NCBI RefSeq assembly: GCF_000384475.1
Contig: NZ_ARWB01000001.1
Coordinates: forward strand, 1,468,176 to 1,532,175
Source: Methylopila sp. M107
GTDB taxonomy: Bacteria > Pseudomonadota > Alphaproteobacteria > Rhizobiales > Methylopilaceae
DNA length: 64,000 bases
Direction: 5' to 3'
The translations under genes were made by a program, and so were the position numbers. A model generated the notes under the pieces. It made no database searches and was not told the origin of the DNA. It was given only the letters and a program-made list of their open reading frames with translations. Within the stretch, counting starts at the first letter, position 1; every line of letters begins with the position of its first letter. Below, one piece after another: positions 35,504 through 46,090 of the stretch.

Positions 35504-36040
35504 ATGGCGACCGCCGCCGCACGTTTCTCCCCCCTCCCCGATCGTGTCCAAGCCAAGACCGCGCCGCGCCGACGCAAATCCATCGCGGTTGGCGCGAGGG
35601 TCGCGATCGGCATGGCGCGTCGCAAGGAGGCGGTGTTCATCGACCTGCGCGACTGGGAGATCGTCGACCGGACCGGCTGGATCGAAGGCTCGTTCCACTG
35701 CCCGCCCGGCGAGTTCTCCAACATCGTCTCGCCGGCGAGCCCTCTGCACGCCCGCCTGTTCGAGCCCGGAAAGATCTTCATCTTCTACGGCGGTCCGGAC
35801 TGCTCGCCGCTCGCCTCGGCGAAGCGCGCAAAGGCGCTTGGCCTCGAACAGTCCTTCGCGCTGCGCGGCGGCCTGAAGGCATGGCGCAACGCTGGCGGGC
35901 GTATCTCCGGCCATCCGAACAGCGCGTTCCCGGTGCTCAGGGCCTCGCTCGGGATCGCGACCGCGTTCGCCCGCAGACGCATGCGCGCCTGGTGGCGCGG
36001 CGACCGCAGGGCGGCCGGACGGAAGCTGACGCGCGTCTGA
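35504..36040 (+). CDS. Rhodanese-like domain protein lacking the catalytic Cys
   Basis: A 178-residue protein whose residues 35-135 have a rhodanese fold pattern: VFIDLRDWEIVDRTGWIEGSFHCPPGEF, then FIFYGGPDCSPLASAKRAKALG and LRGGLKAWRNAGG. In active rhodaneses the residue after the FIFY-type strand is the sulfur-carrying Cys. Here it is Gly, and the only nearby Cys is five residues later, so sulfurtransferase activity is doubtful. A basic tail follows. ATG 35504 is chosen because GGAAG precedes it at 35490; upstream starts at 35483, 35459 or GTG 35423 cannot be excluded. It follows panC on the same strand. Confidence 0.75.
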   Translation: MATAAARFSPLPDRVQAKTAPRRRKSIAVGARVAIGMARRKEAVFIDLRDWEIVDRTGWIEGSFHCPPGEFSNIVSPASPLHARLFEPGKIFIFYGGPDCSPLASAKRAKALGLEQSFALRGGLKAWRNAGGRISGHPNSAFPVLRASLGIATAFARRRMRAWWRGDRRAAGRKLTRV

Positions 36041-36171
36041 CTGGCGCGCGGGAGCGGCCAGGAGCCGGTCGATCGCGGCCCGTGATGGGACCGATCAGGC
36101 ATCGTCGCTTTTCCCTGGAGCGAGTCCTGAAGAATGTTTGCCGCGAAGCTTCGGCCCGCGGAGGCGTCGTC

Positions 36172-36828
36172 ATGAGCGCGCTCACTCTCGTCATCGCCAA
36201 CAAGAGCTATTCCTCCTGGTCGCTGCGGCCCTGGCTGCTGATGCGCCAGTTCGGCGTCGACTTCGAAGAGATCGTGATCCCGCTCTATCGCGACGGGGCT
36301 GCGGAGAAGATCAGGGCGTATTCGCCGACCGGCAAGCTTCCCTGCCTGATCGATGGCGAGGCGGTCGTCTGGGAGTCGCTCGCCATCGTCGAACACGTGG
36401 CCGAGCGCTTTCCTGACAGGCCGATCTGGCCAGATGATCCGCTGGCCCGCGCATTCGCACGTTCCATCGCCGCGGAGATGCACGCCGGGTTCCAGGCGTT
36501 GCGGGACGAATTCAACATGAACGTCCGCCGCAAGATTCTCGGCCGCGAGCCCAGCCAAGCCGCTCGCGCCGACGTCGCCCGCATCGAATCGATCTGGAGC
36601 GAGGCGCGCGGGCGCTTCGGCGGCGACGGGCCATACCTCATTGGAGCGTTCTCGGCCGCCGACGCGATGTTCGCGCCGGTCGCGACCAGGTTCGAGACGT
36701 ACGGGATCGAGATCGGCGCCGAAGCGAAGGCCTATGTCGAGACGATCCTCTCGACTCCGGCCTATCTCGAATGGAAAGAGGCCGCGCTCGCCGAGCCATG
36801 GGTGATCGAGCGCTACGAGTTGGCGTGA
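36172..36828 (+). CDS. Glutathione S-transferase family protein
   Basis: A 218-residue soluble GST. The N-terminal thioredoxin-like domain has LVIANKSYSSWSLRPWLLM, where the Ser-Ser-Trp-Ser region is the usual glutathione-contact site, then SPTGKLPCLIDGE (cis-Pro loop) and VWESLAIVEHVAE (gamma-Glu binding). The C-terminal all-helical domain contains FSAADAMFAPVATRF, the N-capping-box motif. GGAGG precedes ATG 36172. The substrate is unknown; detoxification of electrophiles is the general family role. Confidence 0.92.
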   Translation: MSALTLVIANKSYSSWSLRPWLLMRQFGVDFEEIVIPLYRDGAAEKIRAYSPTGKLPCLIDGEAVVWESLAIVEHVAERFPDRPIWPDDPLARAFARSIAAEMHAGFQALRDEFNMNVRRKILGREPSQAARADVARIESIWSEARGRFGGDGPYLIGAFSAADAMFAPVATRFETYGIEIGAEAKAYVETILSTPAYLEWKEAALAEPWVIERYELA

Positions 36829-36849
36829 GAGCCGCGACGCATTTTTTTG

Positions 36850-36986
36850 CCTTCTCCCCTCGCGGGAGAAGGTGGCCGGCGGCGGCAGCCGCCGGTCGGA
36901 TGAGGGGGCGGCTCCGCTTGTTGGAGAATCGAGAATATTCCGGAGGCGCCCCCTCACCCTTACCCTCTCCCGCGAGGGGAGAGGGA
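36850..36986. repeat. Palindromic intergenic repeat, copy A
   Basis: Two G/C-rich hairpins face each other across about 70 bp: TTCTCCC...GGGAGAA at the left edge and CTCTCCC...GGGGAGAG at the right edge. The inner arms are GATGAGGGGGCG and CGCCCCCTCACC, which can themselves pair. The same design recurs at 51341, 57565 and 58281, always between genes. It resembles REP/BIME-type elements. Confidence 0.8.
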
Positions 36987-37017
36987 GGCGGCGACGTCGC
37001 GACCGTTCGGCGGGGCA

Positions 37018-37048
37018 AACGAAAACGGGCCGGCTGTCGCCGACCCGT
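37018..37048 (-). terminator. Rho-independent terminator of hppA
   Basis: On the minus strand, a 10-bp stem (one G-T pair) with loop GACA is followed by TTTTCGTTT. It starts 23 bp after the hppA stop, the right place and direction to end that transcript. Confidence 0.8.
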
Positions 37049-37071
37049 TCGCGTTGCGATCGTCCGGCCGG

Positions 37072-39195
<2,124 letters not shown>

Positions 39196-39385
39196 CGCGT
39201 GCGTCCCTCGGTCGTTTCCATGACTTGAAGCGCAGGCGCGTTCTTCGGCTAAGTGACCGAGCGGCCTGTCGTTTTGTTTGGGGGAGTTTTCAGTCTCGCC
39301 CATCAAGCGGCGGGAAGCTGCCAGAATGGCGGCGCTTCTGCAATGCGGTAAGATAAAGACCCACCACATTCGTACCAATGTCGAA

Positions 39386-39410
39386 GGCCGCGCGATGAAT
39401 TGGCGCGGCC
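39386..39410. terminator. Perfect hairpin between transglycosylase and hppA (possible terminator)
   Basis: GGCCGCGC and GCGCGGCC form a perfect 8-bp stem with a 9-nt loop in the 257-bp gap. It lies downstream of the lytic transglycosylase on the minus strand, but no clear T-tract follows, so it is either a weak or factor-dependent terminator or a structured leader upstream of hppA. Confidence 0.35.
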
Positions 39411-39452
39411 CGATTGGAAGTGCTCAAAATAAAACTTAGCCGAAGCGGCTGG

Positions 39453-40259
39453 TCATTCAGCGATCTTGTTGGCCGCGTAGGCGATCGCCTTCTGGTACAC
39501 CGACGACGAGTTCCAGCCGGCGAGCGCGCCGTACTGGTCGAAGCCGCCGCCGCGCTGCCAGCCGTGCTGGCGCAGATAGTTGGCGATCGAGGCGATGGTG
39601 TCGGCCGAGGAGCGGACCATGTCGCTGCGCCCGTCGCCGTCGCCGTCGACCGCGAACTTCTGGTAGGAGGTCGGCAGGAACTGGCCCTGGCCGATCTCGC
39701 CGTGCTCGGCGCCGCGCATCTCGCTCATCGAGAGCTGACCCTTGTCGACCAGCTGCATGGCGGCGATCAGCTCGGCCTGGAACTTGTCGGTGCGGCGGCA
39801 GTCATAGGCGAGCGTGGCGAGGCCGTTGAACACGTTCTTCTTGCCCTGGATCGCGCCGAAGGCGGTCTCCATGCCCCAGATCGCCAGGATCACCGGCGCC
39901 TCGACGCCGTACTTCGCCTCGACGCGGTCGAACAGCGCGCGGTTCTTGGCCCAGCGCGCCTTCGCCTGGGTGATCAGCGAGTTCGGAGCGCGCTTGGCGA
40001 TGAACTGCTCGAGCGAGAGCTTGAACGGGCGCTGGGTGCGGTCATACGCGATCAGGCTGCGGTCATAGGCGACGCCTGACAGGGCGGCTTCGGCCACACG
40101 GGCGGAAACGCCGCGCGACTGCGCCTCGGCCTTGAAGTCCTCGACCCAGGCGGAGAAGCCGGAGCCGTCATTGCCGCACTGCGCGGCCTGGGCGCCTGAC
40201 GCCAGCAAAGTCCCGAGGCCGAACGCAGCGGCCGCGAAAATGGAGGAAGTGGGTCGCAT
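39453..40259 (-). CDS. Lytic murein transglycosylase (MltB/GH103 family)
   Basis: A 268-residue exported enzyme. The signal peptide MRPTSSIFAAAAFGLGTLLA ends near AQA and is not followed by a lipobox Cys. The catalytic domain contains VILAIWGMETAFGAIQG, whose Glu is the acid/base residue of GH103, and the GQGQFLPTSYQKFAVDGDGDGR segment with the family-typical substrate and metal loop. It cleaves peptidoglycan glycan strands to 1,6-anhydro-muramyl ends. It is a single gene between hppA and thiL. Confidence 0.92.
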   Translation of the reverse strand: MRPTSSIFAAAAFGLGTLLASGAQAAQCGNDGSGFSAWVEDFKAEAQSRGVSARVAEAALSGVAYDRSLIAYDRTQRPFKLSLEQFIAKRAPNSLITQAKARWAKNRALFDRVEAKYGVEAPVILAIWGMETAFGAIQGKKNVFNGLATLAYDCRRTDKFQAELIAAMQLVDKGQLSMSEMRGAEHGEIGQGQFLPTSYQKFAVDGDGDGRSDMVRSSADTIASIANYLRQHGWQRGGGFDQYGALAGWNSSSVYQKAIAYAANKIAE

Positions 40260-40422
40260 GTGGCGGGTCCGCCCTCGTTTGTTGTTCACCGGGTCGGGAC
40301 CTCGACCGCTGAAAATGGCGAGGATTCGACCGCGGCGCATCATGCGTGCGGGTTTGCGCCGTTTCAATGAGCCGCTTGGACCGTTCGTCGGCGGAAGTGG
40401 CGCAATCGCCACAGGAAGCGGG

Positions 40423-41409
40423 TCAAAAATGCGAGAAGGCGGCGCGCTCCAGCTCCAGCGGGCGGCCGTTCGATTCGACCTCGACGCCCGCGCCCTCGAC
40501 CAGCGCCCCGACGTCGACGACCGCGACGCCGGCGCTCCGCGCCTCCTCCTCGAACGCGTCGACGTCGTTCGGGTCGATCGCGAGCAGCAGTTCGTAATCG
40601 TCGCCGCCGGTCAGCGCGTCCGCCAGCGAGGTCGGATCGGACCGGATGGCTCTGGCGGCCGCGCGCGACAGCGGCGTGCGGTCCGCCTCCAGAATCGCGC
40701 CGACGCCTGAGGCCGCCGCCAGTTTTTCGAGATCGCCCACGAGGCCGTCGGAAATGTCCATGGAGGCGCAGGCATAGGCCGCGACGACGCCGGCGAGCGC
40801 GAGCCGCGGCTCCGGGATGAGGTACCGGTCGAGCAGCCATTCGCGGTCGTCGCGCCTGAGGTCCCATTTCACGGCGAGGCTCTCGTCGCGGCGCAGCCGC
40901 AGGCCCAGCGCCGCGTCGCCGATCGTGCCGGTGACGTAGAGCCGCTGCCCGGGCGCGCCCCCGCCCCGACGCGGCACGCGGCCTTCCTGCGCATGGCCGA
41001 ACGCGGTGATGGAGATGATCAGCGGGCCGGGCGTCTTGACGGTGTCGCCGCCGAGCAGGCTGACGCCGAACTCTTCCTGATCGGCCGCGAGCCCGTCCGC
41101 GAACCCTTCGAGCCAGTCCGCCTCCCAGTCGTCCGGCAGAGCGAGCGTCACGAGATAACCGGCCGGCCGCGCGCCCTTCGCCGCGAGATCGGACAGGTTG
41201 ACCCGCAGCGCCTTGCGGGCGACGGCGTCGGCCGGGTCGTCGGGGAAGAAATGCACGCCCGCGACCAGCGCGTCGGTGGTGACGACGAGGTCCGGCCCCT
41301 CCCCGGTCGGGATGGTGGCGGCGTCATCCGTCAGCAGCGCGGCGCCGGGCGCTGCGGCGAGCGGCCGGAAATAGCGGGCGATCAGCCCTGCCTCGTCGGG
41401 ACGGTTCAC
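40423..41409 (-). CDS. thiL: Thiamine-monophosphate kinase
   Basis: A 328-residue ThiL that phosphorylates thiamine monophosphate to the active diphosphate. Motifs in order: LLTDDAA and TTDALVAGVHF (metal-binding Asp residues), LSDLAAKGARP, SLLGGDTVKTPGP, MDISDGLVGDLEKLA and TGGDDYELL. Its length equals the family norm. The start ATG overlaps the stop of the COQ10-like gene as ATGA, so the two are coupled. Confidence 0.95.
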   Translation of the reverse strand: MNRPDEAGLIARYFRPLAAAPGAALLTDDAATIPTGEGPDLVVTTDALVAGVHFFPDDPADAVARKALRVNLSDLAAKGARPAGYLVTLALPDDWEADWLEGFADGLAADQEEFGVSLLGGDTVKTPGPLIISITAFGHAQEGRVPRRGGGAPGQRLYVTGTIGDAALGLRLRRDESLAVKWDLRRDDREWLLDRYLIPEPRLALAGVVAAYACASMDISDGLVGDLEKLAAASGVGAILEADRTPLSRAAARAIRSDPTSLADALTGGDDYELLLAIDPNDVDAFEEEARSAGVAVVDVGALVEGAGVEVESNGRPLELERAAFSHF

Positions 41410-41870
41410 GCGAGCGCCGGACGCGCGCCGTAGACCCGGTCGGCGCGCTGCTCGAACGCCTCGGCGTAGCGGCGGAAGACGCGGTCGAACACCGAGCCGA
41501 CGAGCAGCCCGAGCCTGCGGCTCCTCAGCTCCCAGTCGATGAAGAACTCGACCTCGCAGCCGCCTCCCTCGCGCGGTCGAAACGTCCAGCGGTTTTCGAG
41601 GTGGCTGAACGGGCCGTCGAGATACTCGACCAGGATCTTCTTGGCTTCACGGTCGAGCGTCACGCGGCTCGTAAACGTCTCGCGGAAGATCTTGTACGCG
41701 ATGGTCATGTCCGCGACGAGCACCGGGGACGCGTCGCGCTCCTCGCGCTTCTTCACGCGCAGCGCCTCGCACAGCGGCAGGAACAGCGGATATTTCTCCA
41801 CGTCCGCGACGAGATCGAACATCTGTTCGGGCGAGTGCGGAACGCGGCGGACCGTGCGGAAGGAAGGCAT
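41406..41870 (-). CDS. COQ10/RatA-type START-like (coenzyme Q-binding) protein
   Basis: A 154-residue SRPBCC/START-like protein. The N-terminus FRTVRRVPHSPEQMFDLVADVEKYPLFLPLCEALRV and the stretch LDGPFSHLENRWTFRP match the COQ10/RatA family. In alphaproteobacteria these proteins are best understood as ubiquinone-binding or chaperone proteins that aid respiration. The alternative database name RatA toxin comes from E. coli, and no antitoxin-like partner lies beside it. It is coupled to thiL by ATGA. Confidence 0.88.
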   Translation of the reverse strand: MPSFRTVRRVPHSPEQMFDLVADVEKYPLFLPLCEALRVKKREERDASPVLVADMTIAYKIFRETFTSRVTLDREAKKILVEYLDGPFSHLENRWTFRPREGGGCEVEFFIDWELRSRRLGLLVGSVFDRVFRRYAEAFEQRADRVYGARPALA

Positions 41871-41991
41871 CGAACGTCCATTAGCCTCGCAGGACTTCAG
41901 GCACTATAGGCGCACAGATCACTTAGCCGAAGCGGCCAGCCTATGCTGAAGCCATCGCCGCGACGACGGTGGGCAATTCGGACAATACGGA

Positions 41992-42231
41992 TCATAGGCT
42001 CGATCGCGTCACCACATAGCCGCCGCGCTTGTAGCGCTCGGCGCATTCCGAGACCCATCGCTCGGCTTCGAGCTGGCGCTGGGATTTGCCGAAAAAGCTC
42101 GGTCCGTAGCCGTGCGAACAAGATTTCGTCGCTCCGTCCGTAGGATTGCGCAGCTCCACTTTCACGAGCGCCGAGCAGCCGGACAGCGCAACGGTCGCCG
42201 AAACGCAGACGATCAACGCGCTGCGCCTCAT
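41992..42231 (-). CDS. Small lipoprotein of unknown function
   Basis: A 79-residue protein with a lipoprotein signal peptide: basic start, hydrophobic stretch and lipobox LSGC (Cys at residue 19). The mature part of 60 residues has two more Cys and a basic, Ser-rich sequence. ATG 42231 overlaps the quinone oxidoreductase stop as ATGA, which supports it as a real coupled gene. No family was recognised. Confidence 0.68.
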   Translation of the reverse strand: MRRSALIVCVSATVALSGCSALVKVELRNPTDGATKSCSHGYGPSFFGKSQRQLEAERWVSECAERYKRGGYVVTRSSL

Positions 42232-43205
42232 GGCAGCAGCACCGTCGATCCCGTCGTCGCCCTGCCCTCCAGCGCGCGATGCGCGTCCGCGGCGTCTGCA
42301 AGCGCGAAGCGCTGGTTGATGTCGATCTTCACCTTGCCGGAGGCAACAACGTCGAACAGGTCGGCGGCCGTCATCTCGAGCTCCGGCCGTGTGCCGACAT
42401 GGTTGAACAGGCTCGTGCGCGTCGCGAACAGCGAGCCCTTCTGGCCGAGCAGCGCGATCGGGAATTCGGGGACCGGGCCGGACGACTGTCCGAAGCTCGC
42501 CCAGAGGCCGCGCAGCTTTAGGCAATCGAGCGAGCCGGGAAACGCGTCTTTGCCGACCGAATCATAGACGACGTCGACGCCCTTGCCGCCGGTGATCTCC
42601 TTCACCCGCTCGACGAAGTTCTCGCGCTTGTAGTCGATGACGTGGGCGCAGCCCTTGGTCTTGGCGAGCGCGACCTTCTCCTCGCCGCCGGCTGTGCCGA
42701 TCACCGTCGCGCCGAGGCTTGCGGCCCACTGGCAGGCGATCTGGCCGACGCCGCCTGCCGCCGCGTGGAACAGGATCGTGTGCTCCGGCCCGACCCGGAA
42801 CGTGCGGCGCAGCAGATACTGCGCCGTCATGCCCTTCAGCATGATGGCGGCCGCGGTCTCGTCGTCGACGCCGGCCGGAATCTTCACGAGATTCTTCGCG
42901 GGCATTACGCGCTCGGTCGAATAGGCGCCGAGCGGGCTGTTGCCATAGGCGACGCGGTCGCCGACCGCGACCTCGGTCACGCCCTCGCCGATCGCGATCA
43001 CGACGCCCGCCCCTTCGAAGCCGAGGCCGAACGGTTTTTGGGGCGCCGGATAGGCGCCGGTGCGGTAGTAGACGTCGATGAAGTTGACGCCGACCGCCGT
43101 GTGACGGACCGCGGCCTCTCCCTTGCCCGGCGCGGGAACTTCGACGCCCTCGAACTTCAGGACCTCTGGTCCGCCGGTCTCGTGAACGATGATCGCATTC
43201 GCCAT
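42228..43205 (-). CDS. NADPH:quinone oxidoreductase (MDR superfamily)
   Basis: A 325-residue zinc-independent medium-chain reductase of the QOR (QorA) type. Seen: FIDVYYRTGAYP near residue 45, GFEGAGVV, VAYGNSPLGAYSTERV, the NADPH-binding motif HAAAGGVGQIACQWA around 145-160, and VYDSVGKDAF. It reduces quinones with NADPH by one- or two-electron transfer. AGGAGAGG precedes ATG 43205; the longer upstream frame has no family similarity. Confidence 0.93.
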   Translation of the reverse strand: MANAIIVHETGGPEVLKFEGVEVPAPGKGEAAVRHTAVGVNFIDVYYRTGAYPAPQKPFGLGFEGAGVVIAIGEGVTEVAVGDRVAYGNSPLGAYSTERVMPAKNLVKIPAGVDDETAAAIMLKGMTAQYLLRRTFRVGPEHTILFHAAAGGVGQIACQWAASLGATVIGTAGGEEKVALAKTKGCAHVIDYKRENFVERVKEITGGKGVDVVYDSVGKDAFPGSLDCLKLRGLWASFGQSSGPVPEFPIALLGQKGSLFATRTSLFNHVGTRPELEMTAADLFDVVASGKVKIDINQRFALADAADAHRALEGRATTGSTVLLP

Positions 43206-43315
43206 ACCTTGGCCTCTCCTGCTTCGCGCGCTCGTCCGCTTCCGCGGGGATCGCCGGGCTCGGGCGTCAAGGTAGGCCGTCGACACCCGGAAACCAGAGC
43301 CTCGGCCGGAAGCGC

Positions 43316-44260
43316 TCAGGGCTCGGCCGCGCCGAAGTTCCGGAACGTCGTGTCCGGCGCGGACGTGTTGTGCGACGACCGTTCGATCCGGTCGAACCGG
43401 ATTTCGCGAACGTTCGCGCCGCGGAAGTCCATGACTGGCTCGTTGTAGAGCCCCGTATCGGTGCGCCAGTTCGCCCGCGCGACGTCCGCCTTGGTCGGCG
43501 AGACGAACATCGACCGAAGCGCCGCGAACGGTTTTGGAGGTTCGCTCTCCGACAGCCCGTCCAGTCGGACGTCGAGAACGGTCCGCTTCTCGTCCGCACT
43601 GGCGATCGTGACCTCTCCCACCCCGCCCTTCGCGAAGGTCATGCGGAACGCGCGCGCCGCGGGGTCGATCTTGAGCTTCGCGATCACGACGGTCGGCCGC
43701 TCGCCGCCCTCGACCGGACCGACGAGAAACGAGGCGCCATAGGCCGCATTCGGGAACGCCTCGCCCGGAACCGGTTTCGCGCGCCACGACCCGCCGACCA
43801 CGTCGGCGACGAGGATCTCGCGGAAATCGTCGCCGGTCTTCTGGAGCCACTGGACCACATGCAGGCCGCTCCAGCTCCGTTCGCCGACCAGCACGTCGGC
43901 CCCGCGCTCCCGCCAGGACGACGCCAGCGTCGCGCCAATGATGCGGATGTTTGCGTCCTCATAGAGCGTCGACGTCTTCGGCTCGAAGCGGAACGCCGGC
44001 TCGGGCTTCGGCGACTCGCAGTTCTCGAAATCGGGCCTGACCCCGTCGAACTTCAGATCCGGCAGATAGACCGGGGCGCCGGCCTCGATCTCGAAGCTTC
44101 GCACCTTCGGATTGGCGAGCGTCAGCACGACATTGTCGAGCTCGGCGCATTGCGTCGGGCGGCTGAGATTGTCGACCCACGCCTTGTCGGGCGTGTCCGC
44201 CGCAAGGGCTGCGCCCGTCAGCAGGATGGAGGCGAGCGCAAGAGCGGCGAGACGTCTCAT
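43316..44260 (-). CDS. Exported protein of unknown function
   Basis: A 314-residue protein with a typical Sec signal peptide (MRRLAALALASILLTGAALA, cleavage before ADTP). The rest is soluble, mixed alpha/beta in appearance, without repeats or membrane segments. Two Cys occur in the mature N-terminal third. No domain was recognised. It is on the same strand as the SDR gene upstream (31-bp gap), so they may be cotranscribed. Confidence 0.75.
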   Translation of the reverse strand: MRRLAALALASILLTGAALAADTPDKAWVDNLSRPTQCAELDNVVLTLANPKVRSFEIEAGAPVYLPDLKFDGVRPDFENCESPKPEPAFRFEPKTSTLYEDANIRIIGATLASSWRERGADVLVGERSWSGLHVVQWLQKTGDDFREILVADVVGGSWRAKPVPGEAFPNAAYGASFLVGPVEGGERPTVVIAKLKIDPAARAFRMTFAKGGVGEVTIASADEKRTVLDVRLDGLSESEPPKPFAALRSMFVSPTKADVARANWRTDTGLYNEPVMDFRGANVREIRFDRIERSSHNTSAPDTTFRNFGAAEP

Positions 44261-44291
44261 CGGCGCTCCGGAGCGGCGGGCTGGAAGCGGA

Positions 44292-45050
44292 TCAGCGGCC
44301 TCCGCCGACCCTGAGGTTCGCTCCCGTCACATAGGACGCAGCGTCCGACAAGAGCCAGACGATCGCTTCCGCGACCTCGTCGGCGGTTCCGGCGCGACCG
44401 ATCGGCACGGACGGCGCCCGTTCGCGGAGGCGCCGCTGGTTCTCTTCGCCCGCATGGATCTCCGTGTCGATCAGGCCCGGCGAGACCGCGTTGACGCGCA
44501 CGCCCTCGCGCGCGAGCTCGCGGCCAAGCCCGATCGCCATGCTGTCGATCGCGCCCTTGGTGGCGGCGTACCAGACATATTCGCCAGGCGAGCCGAGCGT
44601 CGCGGCCGCCGAGGAGAGCGCGACCACGGAGCCGCCTCCTCCGCCGCGCGCGGTCGACATCGCCTTCGCGGCCTCGCGGGCGACCAGCAGGGCGCCGGTG
44701 ACGTTGAGCGCGACCACCCGCGCGAGCATTTCGGCGTCGGCGTCGGCGAGCGGGCCGCGCGGATCTCCCGTCACGCCCGCATTGATCACCACGCCGCCGA
44801 TCTGCCCTAGCGATGCGGCCGCCGCCTCGAACAGTCCGACGACGTCGCGCTCGACGCTGACGTCGCCCTTGATCGCGACCGCCCTGCGACCGGCGGCTTC
44901 GACGTCCGCCGCCACACGTTCGGCGGCGGTCCGATCGCGGGCGTAGTTCACCGCGACGTCCCAGCCGGCCCGCGCGGCGAGGCGGCAGGTCGCGGCTCCT
45001 ATGCCGCGCCCGCCGCCCGTGACGATCAGGACGTTTCCGCGCTCGCTCAT
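44292..45050 (-). CDS. Short-chain dehydrogenase/reductase
   Basis: A 252-residue classical SDR. The cofactor motif TGGGRGIG is near residue 11, the catalytic set includes Ser in VALSSAAATLG and Tyr-Lys in YAATKGAIDSM, and the PGLIDTEI segment follows. The C-terminus resembles FabG-like and glucose-dehydrogenase-like SDRs. The absence of an acidic residue after the second beta strand (NYARDR, with Arg) favours NADP(H). The substrate is unknown. Confidence 0.93.
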   Translation of the reverse strand: MSERGNVLIVTGGGRGIGAATCRLAARAGWDVAVNYARDRTAAERVAADVEAAGRRAVAIKGDVSVERDVVGLFEAAAASLGQIGGVVINAGVTGDPRGPLADADAEMLARVVALNVTGALLVAREAAKAMSTARGGGGGSVVALSSAAATLGSPGEYVWYAATKGAIDSMAIGLGRELAREGVRVNAVSPGLIDTEIHAGEENQRRLRERAPSVPIGRAGTADEVAEAIVWLLSDAASYVTGANLRVGGGR

Positions 45051-45068
45051 GCGAGCGACCTTATACGC

Positions 45069-45848
45069 TCAGTGCGTCGTGCGGTCGTGCGGTTTCGTCG
45101 GGACGCCGCCCACGCCCGCGGCCTTGGCGAGCCGCGCCTGCTTGGTCTTGGCGAAGACGTTGATCATCTCGACCACCAGCGAGAACGCCATGGCGGCGTA
45201 GATGTAGCCCTTCGGGACGTGCATGCCGAAGCCGTCCGCGACCAGCACCATGCCGATCAACAGCAGGAAGGCGAGCGCCAGCACCTTGGTGGTCGGGTGC
45301 TTGGACACGAAGTCCGAGATCGGGCCGGACGAGATGAACATCACCGCGACCGCGATGACGACGGCGGCGATCATGATCTCGATGTCCTCGGCCATGCCGA
45401 TCGCCGTGATGATCGAGTCGATCGAGAAGACAAGGTCGATGACGATGATCTGCGCGATAATGATCGCGAAGGCCTTCTGGACCTTGTCGCCCGTGCTGGA
45501 GGCGTGATCCTCGCCCTCGATCGAGTTGTGAAGCTCGAGCGTCGCCTTGACGATCAGGAACGCGCCGCCGGCGATCAGGATGATGTCGCGCCAGGAAAGG
45601 CCCTTGCCGAAGATCGTGATCACCGGATCCTTCAGCGCGATCAGCCAGGTCAGCATGAACAGCAGCGCGATACGGAAGATCAGCGCGAGCGCGAGGCCGA
45701 GCTTTCTGGCGCGGTCGGCCTGTTCCTTCGGGAGCTTTGCGACCAGCACCGAAATGAACACCACGTTGTCGATGCCGAGGACGATTTCCATCGCCGTCAG
45801 GGTGAGCAGAGCCGCCCAGGCCTCCGGTTGCGAAAAAACCTCAAGCAT
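45069..45848 (-). CDS. TerC-family integral membrane protein
   Basis: A 259-residue membrane protein with about seven to eight helices. The TerC signature is seen as EIVLGIDNVVFISVLVAKLP at residues 22-41 and again as VIDLVFSIDSIITAIGMAEDIEIM near 133-156, with paired Asp residues in the membrane. TerC proteins are linked to metal homeostasis, including Mn2+ export, and to tellurite resistance loci. No other ter genes are near, so a general metal-handling role is more likely. No yybP-ykoY Mn riboswitch was recognised upstream. Confidence 0.92.
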   Translation of the reverse strand: MLEVFSQPEAWAALLTLTAMEIVLGIDNVVFISVLVAKLPKEQADRARKLGLALALIFRIALLFMLTWLIALKDPVITIFGKGLSWRDIILIAGGAFLIVKATLELHNSIEGEDHASSTGDKVQKAFAIIIAQIIVIDLVFSIDSIITAIGMAEDIEIMIAAVVIAVAVMFISSGPISDFVSKHPTTKVLALAFLLLIGMVLVADGFGMHVPKGYIYAAMAFSLVVEMINVFAKTKQARLAKAAGVGGVPTKPHDRTTH

Positions 45849-46090
45849 CGCGCGTCAAATCCCCTCGTTGTGTTTCGTGCTGCGGCTGCGAGATAACCGC
45901 CGGCATTGCATTTACAAGTCAAATCCCAAGAGCCGCTAGATCACGAACGTATCAGCCTTGCGTGTTCGACCGCGGGGGCTGCGCGCTAAGTATCTGACGA
46001 AGGCGGCGATAAGGCGCGGACGACCGCGACGCGGCTTCTCATGCTCCCTATAATCAGCGGCATGACGCTCTTGATCGGATCAGCGGCGCG

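Noticed and set aside
41406-41870. Toxin (RatA) of a type II toxin-antitoxin pair
   Set aside because: The fold is COQ10/START-like, the neighbour is thiL and no antitoxin-like gene is present; a ubiquinone-related role fits better.
45849-46090. Mn2+ (yybP-ykoY) riboswitch upstream of the TerC gene
   Set aside because: No conserved core of that riboswitch was recognisable in the minus-strand leader.
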